From: Pseudomonadota bacterium
Lineage (GTDB): Bacteria > Desulfobacterota > Desulfobacteria > Desulfobacterales > RPRI01
DNA: 56,723 nucleotides
Reading direction: 5' to 3'
Assembly: GCA_018901125.1 (NCBI GenBank)
Contig: JAHIFE010000159.1
Coordinates: 1-56,723, forward strand
The first letter of the stretch is position 1. Every line of letters begins with the position of its first letter. Positions 26,909 to 36,836 of the stretch are shown here, in pieces. A model generated the notes under the pieces. The model did no database searches. It saw nothing but the letters and a program-made list of their open reading frames with translations, and was not told where the DNA came from. The translations under genes were made by a program, and so were the position numbers.

Positions 26909-28018
26909 CTATAAGATGCCTTTAGCCATAGGGTATGATCCAAGGCATTTAAGGTAAAGACAAATTTTATTCATTTTTTTAATTGTTGAAGAAACAACGG
27001 GATCATCAATATGTCCTTCAATATCAACAAGGAAAAAATAGCTCCAGTTTTCATGCTTTGTAGGCCTTGACTCAAGTTTGACCATATTTATCCCGGATTC
27101 TGCCATAGGTTTTAATATTTTGAACAAAGCCCCGGGAACGTTAGGTGTTACAAATATAATGGAAGTCTTGTCAACCCCCGTTCTTTTTATCACATCTTTT
27201 CCTATAACAAGAAAACGTGTAGTATTTCTTGATACATCTTCTATTTTTGATGCAATAACCTTAAGATTATAGATATGAGCTGCCATACTACTTGCAATAG
27301 CAGCCGATTTAGGATCATCAGAAGCTCTCCGGGCGGCATTAGCAGTGCTGTCACATTCTACAAGAGATGCTTTAGGAAGGTTTTTCTGAATCCAGTTTCT
27401 GCATTGGGGAAATACCTGAGGATGCGAATAGATCACTTTAGCTTTGCTTAAAGAGTCTCCCTTTGCCAAAAGATCATGTGATATCGGGTTGTATAATTCC
27501 GCACATATTTTTAAGTCCGATTCAAAGAAAAGATCAAGGGTATAATTAACTGAGCCTTCTATAGAATTTTCAACCGGAACAACTCCGTAAAGACATGAGC
27601 CTTTTCCTACCTCCCGGAATATGTCACCAATTGTTGTTTGCGGCATATAACCAACAGAGCGTCCGAAATAACTCATTGCTGCAATATGGGAAAAAGTAGC
27701 CTCCGGGCCAAGATAAGCGACCGAATGATGATTTTGGATTTCACGCGCTGCTGCAATTATCTCTGAGAATATATGGCAAAGAGCCTGTTCGCCAAGAGGG
27801 CCATTGTTGAGAGCGGTCAATTTTTCGATAATAGCTTTTTCACGTGCTATATCAAGGACTTTGCTCCCTTTTTTAGCCTTAATCTTGCCTATTTCCTTTG
27901 CAAGAAGAAGCCTTTCATTTATAAGACCCACAATTTTTTCATCAATTTTATCAATACCGTTTCTTAAATCATCTATTACAGTATCGGAAGAAGCACTTCC
28001 TTTATTTATTTTTCCCAT
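26909..28018 (-). CDS. pheA: Bifunctional chorismate mutase/prephenate dehydratase (P-protein)
   Basis: 369 residues in three parts. An AroQ chorismate mutase is at residues about 15-95 (IDEKIVGLINERLLLAKEIG). Prephenate dehydratase follows (VAYLGPEATFSHIAAMSYFG, VPVENSIEGSVNYTLDLF, NTTRFLVIG with the catalytic Thr). The C-terminal ACT domain (NVPGALFKILKPMAESGINM, then LESRP) binds phenylalanine for feedback inhibition. It makes phenylpyruvate from chorismate. ESRP matches the regulatory motif of E. coli PheA, so Phe inhibition is likely in addition to the operon's attenuator. Confidence 0.93.
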   Translation of the reverse strand: MGKINKGSASSDTVIDDLRNGIDKIDEKIVGLINERLLLAKEIGKIKAKKGSKVLDIAREKAIIEKLTALNNGPLGEQALCHIFSEIIAAAREIQNHHSVAYLGPEATFSHIAAMSYFGRSVGYMPQTTIGDIFREVGKGSCLYGVVPVENSIEGSVNYTLDLFFESDLKICAELYNPISHDLLAKGDSLSKAKVIYSHPQVFPQCRNWIQKNLPKASLVECDSTANAARRASDDPKSAAIASSMAAHIYNLKVIASKIEDVSRNTTRFLVIGKDVIKRTGVDKTSIIFVTPNVPGALFKILKPMAESGINMVKLESRPTKHENWSYFFLVDIEGHIDDPVVSSTIKKMNKICLYLKCLGSYPMAKGIL

Positions 28019-28087
28019 AATGTTATTTGTTAATCCGCTTGTTAAGAAATCACTAATGAGTTTATAATTAAAATCTTTAGGCCTCAG

Positions 28088-29080
28088 TTATTGTTCAAGT
28101 ATAGATTCGTCTATTTTGTGACCGAAATGCCTTCCACTTTCTTCTATTGCTACCAGTACTTTATCTCCCTTTTTCAGGTTGACAACGGATAGGGGTTTCC
28201 CATCCGGACTGGTCAATCTTATAGTCTCTGCATTTTGAAGAATGGTTGTTATTTTTTTGCCGCCCGCCAATGCCTTAATTATCAGTAGAGGACGCTTTTC
28301 GATTTTCAGTCTTCCGATTATTCCTGTAGTAATATTGCCTTTATAATCTGCGATATAAACTTGATCTCCGGCGCAAAGTTCGGACAGATATCTGGTTTTT
28401 CCGCCCGGCACTCTTGTGTAGGCATGAACTGCACCGGCATTAACTCTGAAAGGCCTCGGAGACACATAAGGGTTTTCAACCGTTTCTGCATGAACCAGAA
28501 AAAGAGCGCTGCTGCTGTTTCCTACCAGCATGCCCTGTCCCGGAATCATGGAAGTACAGGTATCAACACATACCCTGTCTCCCATTCCAACAGGTAAGAC
28601 TTCAATGATTTCAGCATGCTGAAGAGACACCTTATCCGTTTCCGAATTAATCAGAGATAAGGTTTTTTTTAATTCCGCCATATCAACAGAATTAAAAAGT
28701 ATATGTTTTACACCCTTTTCAAGAATGCCGGAAACTGTGCAGGCTTCCTGATAATTTCGAACCTGAGCGATTACATTGGCTCCTTTTGCTATAAGATTTT
28801 CAAGAGGAATTACTGTCCAGTCAGTACATTCCAGGATTACCTTCTTATTTAAACTCAGTTTCACTATTTCATCTTCGTCTTCACCGCTTTTTATTTTATA
28901 AAAGACAACATCTTTTCCTGTCTTTAAATCTCCATCTTCTGAAATAGTCTGAATTTTACCGAGTTCTTTGACTTTTTCCGAATATCCTTTCGGAACGAGA
29001 ACTCCGTCGGCACCGCCCTCAAGTGCGGTAGTAATAATGTCCTTGTTCCACGGGTCAGCTTTTACCCAAATTTTTCGCAT
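28088..29080 (-). CDS. 3-dehydroquinate synthase II (archaeal type)
   Basis: 330 residues, beginning MRKIWVKADPWNKDIITTAL, with EVLPVGMGDRVCVDTCTSM, PGQGMLVGNSSSALFLVHAE and RPFRVNAGAVHAYTRVPGGK as in archaeal AroB' (MJ1249 type). It oxidatively deaminates and cyclises ADH, the product of the preceding gene, to 3-dehydroquinate, replacing the usual DAHP-based AroB. The pair occurs in archaea and in some Desulfobacterota. It lies 174 bp after the ADH synthase gene. A short MITE end (29230-29252) is in that gap. Confidence 0.93.
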   Translation of the reverse strand: MRKIWVKADPWNKDIITTALEGGADGVLVPKGYSEKVKELGKIQTISEDGDLKTGKDVVFYKIKSGEDEDEIVKLSLNKKVILECTDWTVIPLENLIAKGANVIAQVRNYQEACTVSGILEKGVKHILFNSVDMAELKKTLSLINSETDKVSLQHAEIIEVLPVGMGDRVCVDTCTSMIPGQGMLVGNSSSALFLVHAETVENPYVSPRPFRVNAGAVHAYTRVPGGKTRYLSELCAGDQVYIADYKGNITTGIIGRLKIEKRPLLIIKALAGGKKITTILQNAETIRLTSPDGKPLSVVNLKKGDKVLVAIEESGRHFGHKIDESILEQ

Positions 29081-29229
29081 TTTTCAATCCAATAATCAAA
29101 CAATGTAAGTCGGTTTCCGTTATTTGCTTAAATAATGTAAGTTATTAAAAACATTCAAGACAATCTATAAAGATTTATATAAGTTATATTTAATAAGGTC
29201 AACAGCAAAAAATTGTCTTTATGTGCCTG

Positions 29230-29252
29230 CTGAAACATTTTGAAAGTGGCTC
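29230..29252 (-). mobile_element. Solitary MITE end
   Basis: CTGAAACATTTTGAAAGTGG followed by CTC matches the end of the reverse-orientation MITE copies with one mismatch. No other part of the element is beside it. It abuts the stop of the ADH synthase gene (2 bp apart), so it is probably a deletion remnant of a copy that sat between the first two genes of the aromatic operon. Confidence 0.6.
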
Positions 29253-29254
29253 GA

Positions 29255-30052
29255 CTATCCAATAATTTTAAGCGCATCCACAACACTCGCATTATCATGA
29301 ACAATTGATGATATAGCCTGAACCATCTTTGCAGGGTTTTTGTGCTGAAAAACATTGCGCCCGATTGAAACTCCTGCGCCACCTGCTTCCATGGAACCTT
29401 TCACCATTTCTAAGATTTCCCTGTCCGAATTCATTTTAGGACCGCCTGCGATTACAACAGGAATTGAGCATCCTTCCACAACCTCTTTGAATGAATCAAC
29501 CGAACCGGTATAGGATACTTTGACTATATCGGCACCCATTTCATCTCCCACACGGGCGGCATGCTTAATATAATTTACATCAAACTCATCTTTAATTTTT
29601 TCTCCTCTCGGGTAGATCATTGCAAGCAGTGGCATGCCCCATGTTTTTGCATCATTGGTCACTGTTCCAAAATCTCTTAGCATATCCTTTTCCGAACCGT
29701 TACCAATATTAACATGTATAGAAACAGCATCAGCACCAAGCTTGATTGCTTCTTCAACCGAACAAATAAGAGTTTTTGCATTCGGATTGGGGGAAAGGCT
29801 TGTTGAGGCGGAAAGATGAATAATTAGCCCTATATCTCTTCCGCCCCTTCTGTGCCCGGCTCCCACAAGTCCTTTGTGTTCTACAATGGCGTTTGCACCA
29901 CCGTCTGAAACCATCTGAACCGCGCTTTTCATATCCTTAAGGCCTTCAATAGGTCCAACTGAAATGCCGTGATCCATGGGAACAATAACGGTTTTTCCGG
30001 TATTGCGGTTTATAATACGCTCAATCCTGATTTGCTTTCCTATAATTGTCAT
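29255..30052 (-). CDS. 2-amino-3,7-dideoxy-D-threo-hept-6-ulosonate (ADH) synthase, class I aldolase family
   Basis: 265 residues; GGGAGA precedes the ATG. It has the class I fructose-bisphosphate-aldolase-like barrel of archaeal AroA' (MJ0400 type): [56 protein letters not shown], the Schiff-base lysine in [10 protein letters not shown], and VVIAGGPK. It condenses an aspartate-semialdehyde-derived unit with a 6-deoxy-5-ketofructose phosphate to give ADH, the first dedicated step of the alternative route to dehydroquinate. Adjacent dehydroquinate synthase II makes this function much likelier than glycolytic aldolase. It is the first structural gene behind the leader peptide and attenuator. 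Confidence 0.92.
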   Translation of the reverse strand: MTIIGKQIRIERIINRNTGKTVIVPMDHGISVGPIEGLKDMKSAVQMVSDGGANAIVEHKGLVGAGHRRGGRDIGLIIHLSASTSLSPNPNAKTLICSVEEAIKLGADAVSIHVNIGNGSEKDMLRDFGTVTNDAKTWGMPLLAMIYPRGEKIKDEFDVNYIKHAARVGDEMGADIVKVSYTGSVDSFKEVVEGCSIPVVIAGGPKMNSDREILEMVKGSMEAGGAGVSIGRNVFQHKNPAKMVQAISSIVHDNASVVDALKIIG

Positions 30053-30075
30053 TTCTTATTTCTCCCGTTTTTATG

Positions 30076-30110
30076 CAAAAAGGCCGTGAAGTTTACCTCC
30101 TCCACGGCCT
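30076..30110 (-). terminator. Attenuator hairpin 2
   Basis: On the minus strand AGGCCGTG pairs with CACGGCCT around a 14-nt loop and is followed by TTTTT. The loop contains GGAGGAGG, an unusual Shine-Dalgarno-like run with no start codon after it. Its 5' arm can instead pair with the 3' arm of hairpin 1 (CCACGGC with GCCGTGG), which would break both hairpins. Confidence 0.75.
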
Positions 30111-30114
30111 ATAA

Positions 30115-30157
30115 AACTAAAAAAGCCGTGGGTTTCGGGTTCCACCCATGGCTTTTT
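30115..30157 (-). terminator. Attenuator hairpin 1
   Basis: On the minus strand AAAAAGCCATGGGT pairs with ACCCACGGCTTTTT (one mismatch) around a short loop and runs into further T. This is a strong intrinsic terminator placed 21 nt after the leader-peptide stop and about 65 nt before the first structural gene, where an attenuator belongs. Confidence 0.85.
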
Positions 30158-30177
30158 GCGTTTAGTATATAATTACC

Positions 30178-30249
30178 TCAACGCACCACAGGCAGACCGG
30201 TGCTATAGTAATAATAAAACTCAAAAAATTTGCCTGTGAATATATTCAT
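30178..30249 (-). CDS. Phe/Tyr-rich leader peptide of the aromatic amino acid operon
   Basis: 23 codons from the ATG at 30249 to a TGA at 30178-30180. The peptide starts MNIFTGK, continues FFEFYYYY and ends STGLPVVR. Four Phe and four Tyr codons are present, seven of them packed in eight positions (30205-30228), far above chance. AAGGA lies 6 nt before the ATG, and a TTGACA promoter candidate is about 90 nt upstream. A small GCACC/GGTGC hairpin (30183-30203) overlaps the last codons and could act as the pause site. Two terminators follow. Ribosome stalling when charged tRNA-Phe or tRNA-Tyr is short would decide read-through into the operon, as in pheL or trpL. It is too short for ordinary gene finders. 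Confidence 0.88.
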   Translation of the reverse strand: MNIFTGKFFEFYYYYSTGLPVVR

Positions 30250-30631
30250 AATATGTCCTTGATAAGTTGCTCCTGATAAGTCCTTGTCAAAATTACTTAA
30301 ATACAGATATTAATTTTCTATATTTTAGAATCGTGTATGTCAAGCACTTTTTTAAAATTGTCAGGAGCAAATGAACTGTCCTGTCTTTTAGCACTTAATT
30401 TGTCCAATTTTCCTTATATTTTGGACTTTGTTATATGTTCCTTTTGCAAACAGCTTGAAAAGCTTAACACATTTCTGCTAAGGAAAAACATGGACAAAAA
30501 GATGATAAAATTTTCTCCATTAACGAAAAGAAACTTGAGTAACATATTTTGTGAGTCAATGTTGTCTCCAGCTTTATTCAGCGGAGTGACAACTTTTTAC
30601 GAGTCAAACATCTTTTGGATGGAGGAAAAAC
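30250..30631. other. Divergent promoter region between the aromatic operon leader and the SDR gene
   Basis: It holds the leftward promoter (30315-30343). From 30541 to 30605 lies a degenerate dyad (TTGTCTCC with GGAGTGACAA) whose right half, GTGACAACTTTTTACGAG, resembles the arm of the decayed palindrome at 12142. The open frame from 30337 into the SDR gene is not a gene. GGAGG at 30619-30625 serves the SDR start. No rightward promoter is clear. Confidence 0.4.
30315..30343 (-). promoter_or_regulatory. Candidate sigma-70 promoter of the aromatic operon
   Basis: On the minus strand TTGACA (30343-30338) is followed after 17 nt by TAGAAA (30320-30315); TATAGA at 15 nt is an alternative -10. Transcription would start near 30308, leaving about 60 nt before the leader peptide. 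The -35 is perfect; the -10 is modest. Confidence 0.5.
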
Positions 30632-31417
30632 ATGGGAAAACTGGATGGAAAAGTTGCTGTAATTACTGGTGCCGGCAGAGGTATAGGAAGAGCCGCAGTA
30701 CAACTTTTTTCCAAAGAAGGGGCTGCGATTGTAGTCAATGATAGAGATGAAGCTGTTGCTGCCAAATCAGCAAAAGACATAGAAGATGCCGGTGGCAAGG
30801 TAATGTTTTGTGTTGCCGATATCGTTAATGCTAAAGATGCTCAGAGGCTGATGGATACTGCGGTTGAGAAATTCGGAGGGCTAAATATCCTGGTCAATTG
30901 TGCCGGTATCACACGTGATGCCCCGATTCACAAAATGACTGATCAACAGTGGGATATGGCAATAGATGTCAATCTTAAGGGGACCTTCAATTGTATAAGA
31001 GCAGCCGCTAAATATATGCGTAAGGAAGGACATAACGGCCGTATTATCAATATCTCCTCAATATCCGGTATAAGAGGGGCAGCCACACAGGCAAATTATG
31101 CTTCAGCCAAGGGTGGAATAATATCTCTGACCAAAGTGGTGGCGCACGAATGGGAGCGATTCGGAGTTACCTGTAATTGCATTGCCTATGGTCCTGTTGA
31201 TACACGGCTCACCAGGGCAAGAGAAGAGCAGAATGAAGAGGTTGCCGGTGAAAAATTGGGCGTTCCCTTAAAAACACGCAAGGAAATGATGGATCGATAC
31301 GACGGCAGGATTATGTCTCCTGAGGATGCGGCCCATCCAATCTTGTTTTTTGCTCAGGATGAATCATGGTGCATAAATGGTAATTGTCTTCAGGCAGCTC
31401 TTGGCGGTTTTTCTTAG
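30632..31417 (+). CDS. Short-chain dehydrogenase/reductase (FabG-like)
   Basis: 261 residues, ATG with GGAGG 6 nt upstream. It is a classical SDR: TGAGRGIGRAAVQ for NAD(P), then CVADI, LVNCAGITRD, the catalytic Ser in INISSISGIRG and the YASAKGG pair. The C-terminal part (REEQNEEVAGEKLG, MSPEDAAHPILFFAQDES) is unlike acyl-carrier reductase FabG and closer to SDRs acting on 3-hydroxyacyl-CoA or similar. It could serve beta-oxidation-like steps together with the thiolase and dehydrogenase elsewhere in the window, but it stands alone here and its substrate is open. Confidence 0.82.
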   Translation: MGKLDGKVAVITGAGRGIGRAAVQLFSKEGAAIVVNDRDEAVAAKSAKDIEDAGGKVMFCVADIVNAKDAQRLMDTAVEKFGGLNILVNCAGITRDAPIHKMTDQQWDMAIDVNLKGTFNCIRAAAKYMRKEGHNGRIINISSISGIRGAATQANYASAKGGIISLTKVVAHEWERFGVTCNCIAYGPVDTRLTRAREEQNEEVAGEKLGVPLKTRKEMMDRYDGRIMSPEDAAHPILFFAQDESWCINGNCLQAALGGFS

Positions 31418-31520
31418 AAACTCTTTGTGTTATTGAATTTTGTTTTTTTTTAGTGTAATTTGAATTTAATTGAGCAAGGCAAGCTAACTAAAATCATGTA
31501 AATACATATCTGAGGAAATA

Positions 31521-33254
31521 ATGGGCGACGAAGCTATATATGATAAAAATATGAAAGAACCATCCGGTCCGGTTTTGGCAGAACTTACTCCAAATTTTAT
31601 CCGAAATATTATTGATAATGACCTAAATTCCAATAAGAATAATGGCAGAATCATGACAAGGTTTCCGCCTGAGCCGAACGGTTATCTTCATATAGGACAT
31701 GCAAAATCAATTTGTTTAAATTTTGGCCTTGCCCAAGAATATAACGGACTTTGCAATCTCAGGTTCGACGATACAAATCCTGCCAAAGAAGAAATTGAGT
31801 ATGTCGATTCTATAAAAGAAGATGTAAAATGGCTGGGTTTTGACTGGGGAAACAGGCTTTATTATGCCTCGGATTATTTTGAAAAGCTTTATGAATATGC
31901 ACTATCTCTGATCAAAAAAGAAAAAGCCTATGTATGCAGCTTAAATGCTGAAGAGATAAGAAAATACCGCGGCACACTGAAAGAGCCTGGTATCGAAAGC
32001 CCGTACAGAAACCGAAGTATTGAAGAAAATTCCGACTTGTTTGAAAGAATGAAAAAAGGTGAATTTCCAAATGGATCACATGTGCTTCGCGCTAAAATCG
32101 ACATGTCATCTCCTAATCTGAATATGCGTGATCCTGTGCTGTATCGCATTTTACATGCCGATCATCACCGTACAGGAAGTAATTGGTGTATTTATCCCAT
32201 GTACGACTTTGCGCATGGTCTTTCCGATTCCATTGAGGGTGTTACGCATTCAATATGTACACTTGAGTTTGAAGATCATCGCCCCCTTTACGACTGGATG
32301 CTTGATGAATTAAATGTTTTTCACCCTCAGCAGATCGAATTTGCCCGGCTTAACCTTAATTATACGGTACTGAGTAAAAGAAAGCTTCTTGAGCTTGTAG
32401 AGGGCGGGTTTGTTTCCGGATGGGATGATCCAAGGATGCCCAGTATTTCAGGTTTAAGAAGAAGAGGCTATACCCCGGAGGCGATCAGGACTTTTTGCGA
32501 GCGCATAGGAGTAGCAAAAAGCAACAGCGTTGTCGATATGGCGCTGCTGGAATTTTGCTTACGTGAAGATTTAAACAAACGTTCTCCACGGGTCATGGGT
32601 GTGTTGAATCCGTTAAAAGTTGTTATTGATAATTATCCCGAAGAACTTGTTGAGGAATTTGATGCGATTAATAATCCGGAAGATTCTTCAATGGGAACAA
32701 GAAAGATTCCCTTTTCCCGTGAAATTTATATTGAACGGGAAGATTTTCGGGAAGATCCGCCAAAAAAATTCTTCCGTCTTTCCCCGGGGAGGGAAGTTCG
32801 CCTTAAAAGTGCATATTATATTACTTGTGTAAATGTTGTTAAAGATGAGAACACAGGTGAAATAACGCAGCTTCATTGTACATACGATCCAAAAACAAGA
32901 GGCGGTTCTTCAGAAGACGGGCGAAAAGTTAAAGGTACATTGCACTGGGTTTCGGCTGCACACTGTGTTGAAGCACAAGTACGGTTGTATGACCGCCTTT
33001 TTACCAAAGAAAATCCGGCCGATGAAAAAGATGGTCACAATTTCAAAGAATTTATAAATCCAAAATCTCTTGAAATACTTAAATTATGCAAAGTCGAACC
33101 CGGTCTTTTAAAGGCACTTCCGGGAAGCATATACCAATTTGAAAGGCTTGGCTATTTCTGCGTTGACAACAAAGAATCATCAGAAAATTTACTTGTATTC
33201 AACAGGACAGTCACGCTTCGTGATTCATGGGCTAAAATTGAAAAAAAGCAATGA
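31521..33254 (+). CDS. glnS: Glutaminyl-tRNA synthetase
   Basis: 577 residues, comparable to E. coli GlnRS (554). Class I signatures: [20 protein letters not shown] contains the HIGH motif, and VLSKRKL is the KMSKS-like loop. [20 protein letters not shown] and the C-terminal beta-barrel anticodon domain ([14 protein letters not shown]) are GlnRS-type rather than GluRS. The gene lies about 100 bp after the SDR gene; AGGAAATA precedes the ATG. The enzyme charges tRNA-Gln directly, so the amidotransferase route is not needed for Gln. Confidence 0.95.
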   Translation: MGDEAIYDKNMKEPSGPVLAELTPNFIRNIIDNDLNSNKNNGRIMTRFPPEPNGYLHIGHAKSICLNFGLAQEYNGLCNLRFDDTNPAKEEIEYVDSIKEDVKWLGFDWGNRLYYASDYFEKLYEYALSLIKKEKAYVCSLNAEEIRKYRGTLKEPGIESPYRNRSIEENSDLFERMKKGEFPNGSHVLRAKIDMSSPNLNMRDPVLYRILHADHHRTGSNWCIYPMYDFAHGLSDSIEGVTHSICTLEFEDHRPLYDWMLDELNVFHPQQIEFARLNLNYTVLSKRKLLELVEGGFVSGWDDPRMPSISGLRRRGYTPEAIRTFCERIGVAKSNSVVDMALLEFCLREDLNKRSPRVMGVLNPLKVVIDNYPEELVEEFDAINNPEDSSMGTRKIPFSREIYIEREDFREDPPKKFFRLSPGREVRLKSAYYITCVNVVKDENTGEITQLHCTYDPKTRGGSSEDGRKVKGTLHWVSAAHCVEAQVRLYDRLFTKENPADEKDGHNFKEFINPKSLEILKLCKVEPGLLKALPGSIYQFERLGYFCVDNKESSENLLVFNRTVTLRDSWAKIEKKQ

Positions 33255-33399
33255 AGATGGGCTTTTTAAAATCCGTCATTATTTATGTGCTAAATCTGAA
33301 TGTGAATTATAAGCATATCTCATGCAATGATACGTGAAAATTGCTATTGCTTATAATAGCGCTTGATAGTGGAAATCAGAAAAACTTAATATTTGGACA

Positions 33400-34296
33400 A
33401 TGGGAAATAAAACATTAATACCTTCTGTGCTTAAAACTGGCGATACAATCGGAATAGCCGCTCCGGCAAGTCCTTTTGATAGAAACAGGTTTATAAAAGG
33501 CATTTCAATGCTTGAATCCATGGGTTTTAATACCTATACTCCTGAAGAAATATATAATGTAAAAGGATATTTGGCTGGGACAGACTATCAGCGGGCTGCA
33601 ATTATTAATAACCTTTTTTCCGATACAAATATAAAAGCTGTATTTTTCGCAAGAGGTGGATTTGGCTCGATGAAACTTTTGCCATTGCTGGATTATAGCG
33701 TTATTTCTAACAATCCTAAAATATTAATAGGATATAGTGATATCAGCGCCCTATTGGCTGCAATTTATAAAAAATGCGGTCTTGTTTCTTTCCATGGTCC
33801 AATGCTTACAACACTTGGATATGCTTCCAAAAAAGCAATACGTTCTATGTTATCGGTTTTAACTTCACAATCTGATATTAAGATAAAAATGAATAGAGCC
33901 GTTGTTTTAACTCCCGGAAAAGTATCCGGAATTTTACTAGGAGGAAATTTATCTACACTTTGCCATCTTACCGGAACTCCCTATTTGCCGAATTTTAAAG
34001 GCCGCATTCTTTTCATAGAAGACAGGCATGAAGCTTTATACAGAATAGACAGAATGCTTACTCATATGAAACTTGCAGGATGTTTCAAGGGTTTGGCAGG
34101 TTTGGTGATTGGCTCATTTACGGAGTGCGGTCCGGTGAAAAAAGTTTATGAATTAATACAGGATTTGTTTAAAGAATATGATATTCCTGTTCTTGCCGGG
34201 TTAGAAGCCGGACATGGAAAGGAAAATCTTACTATTCCTTTCGGGTTAAAAACTGAACTTGATACAGACAGCAAAACTCTCTCTTTTAAATGGTAA
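33400..34296 (+). CDS. Muramoyltetrapeptide (LD-)carboxypeptidase, S66 family
   Basis: 298 residues, family-typical. It begins with the paired IGIAAPASPFDRNRF turn, then FFARGGFGSMKLLPLLDY, the nucleophile serine in IGYSDISALLAA, the Glu in FIEDRHEALYRIDRM and the His in LEAGHGKENLTIPFG. Such cytoplasmic enzymes trim the terminal D-Ala from recycled murein tetrapeptides. The next gene encodes a penicillin-binding-like hydrolase and the mre-mrd-rodA operon follows, so this is a wall-metabolism neighbourhood. Confidence 0.9.
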   Translation: MGNKTLIPSVLKTGDTIGIAAPASPFDRNRFIKGISMLESMGFNTYTPEEIYNVKGYLAGTDYQRAAIINNLFSDTNIKAVFFARGGFGSMKLLPLLDYSVISNNPKILIGYSDISALLAAIYKKCGLVSFHGPMLTTLGYASKKAIRSMLSVLTSQSDIKIKMNRAVVLTPGKVSGILLGGNLSTLCHLTGTPYLPNFKGRILFIEDRHEALYRIDRMLTHMKLAGCFKGLAGLVIGSFTECGPVKKVYELIQDLFKEYDIPVLAGLEAGHGKENLTIPFGLKTELDTDSKTLSFKW

Positions 34297-34306
34297 TAAT
34301 GGCTGT

Positions 34307-35404
34307 ATGGAAGAAATAAACAATGCCATGATAGGCGCCCTTTCTGAAGATGTTTTCCCAGGTGCGGTGCTCATAGTTTCGGTAAGGGGCAAAGTAGCTT
34401 TTTTTGAAAGGTATGGTTTTGCAAACAAAGTATCGCTCCAAAAAATGACAAAAAATACTGTTTTCGATCTCGCTTCTCTTACAAAGCCGATTGCTACAAC
34501 TCTCGCCGTTATAAAACTTGTTGAGGAAGGAAGGCTTGAACTTAAAGACAAACTTGGAGAGATTATTCCTCAGTTTAAGAAAACCGAAAAAACCAATATC
34601 AGAATAAAAAATCTTCTTTTGCATAATTCAGGTTTACCTGATTATCATCCATATTATTTAATGCTGTCTAATTTTAAGCAAAAGGAGAGGCAAGGTGTTT
34701 TAAGAGATCTGCTTGTTAAAGAGCCATTAGTTTCCAAGCAAGGAGAAAAAACTTTATACAGCGACCTCGGTTTTATGGTCTTAAGATGGGTTGTTGAAGA
34801 TATTTCCGGGTGTCGTCTGGATCATTTTATTGATGAAAAATTATATAAGCCGCTTGGTCTTGAAAATCTTTTTTTTGTTGATCTTGAATCGGAGTCCAAA
34901 AAGAGAAAAAATAAAATATTTGCGGCAACGGAATTTTGTTCATGGCGCAATATGCTTATAGATGGTGTTGTGCATGATGAAAATGCTTATGCAATGGGCG
35001 GGATAGAAGGCCATGCGGGTCTTTTTGGTACTGCAAGTGATGTTAATCAATTATTATCACATATGCTTTTTTCATTTCACGGATCATCCAAACACTCAAT
35101 TATTAACCAGGAAGTTATAAAACTTTTTTTTAGCCGCAACAAAGGATCAGACCGGGTTTTGGGTTTTGATACGCCGTCTTTAACAGACTCAAGCAGCGGA
35201 AGATATTTTTCATACAACACTATAGGCCATCTTGGTTTTACAGGTACTTCTTTCTGGATGGATCTTGAAAAGGATGTAATCGTAGTGTTGCTTTCAAACC
35301 GGATTCATACTACGCGGGATAATATGAAAATAAAAGATTTCAGGCCGATTTTACATGATACTATAATGACAAATCTGAAAGGCAGTGGTTTTATAAGCCA
35401 TTAG
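34307..35404 (+). CDS. Serine hydrolase of the beta-lactamase/class C PBP fold
   Basis: 365 residues from the ATG at 34307, 10 bp after the carboxypeptidase stop; a frame starting at 34259 would overlap that gene. The active-site SxxK is FDLASLTKPIATT, the Y-x-N-like motif is LYSDLGF, and GHLGFTGTSFWMD supplies the third motif region. No signal peptide is evident, unlike secreted AmpC enzymes, so a cytoplasmic or esterase-like role is possible. Fold is confident; substrate (murein peptide, ester or other) is not. Confidence 0.82.
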   Translation: MEEINNAMIGALSEDVFPGAVLIVSVRGKVAFFERYGFANKVSLQKMTKNTVFDLASLTKPIATTLAVIKLVEEGRLELKDKLGEIIPQFKKTEKTNIRIKNLLLHNSGLPDYHPYYLMLSNFKQKERQGVLRDLLVKEPLVSKQGEKTLYSDLGFMVLRWVVEDISGCRLDHFIDEKLYKPLGLENLFFVDLESESKKRKNKIFAATEFCSWRNMLIDGVVHDENAYAMGGIEGHAGLFGTASDVNQLLSHMLFSFHGSSKHSIINQEVIKLFFSRNKGSDRVLGFDTPSLTDSSSGRYFSYNTIGHLGFTGTSFWMDLEKDVIVVLLSNRIHTTRDNMKIKDFRPILHDTIMTNLKGSGFISH

Positions 35405-36832
<1,428 letters not shown>

Positions 36833-36836
36833 TTTC

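Noticed and set aside
29255-30052. Glycolytic class I fructose-bisphosphate aldolase
   Set aside because: The fold is the same, but adjacency to dehydroquinate synthase II, pheA, aroA and aroC makes ADH synthase far more likely.
30337-30741. 134-codon frame running into the SDR gene
   Set aside because: It overlaps the well-supported SDR reading frame and the divergent promoter region.
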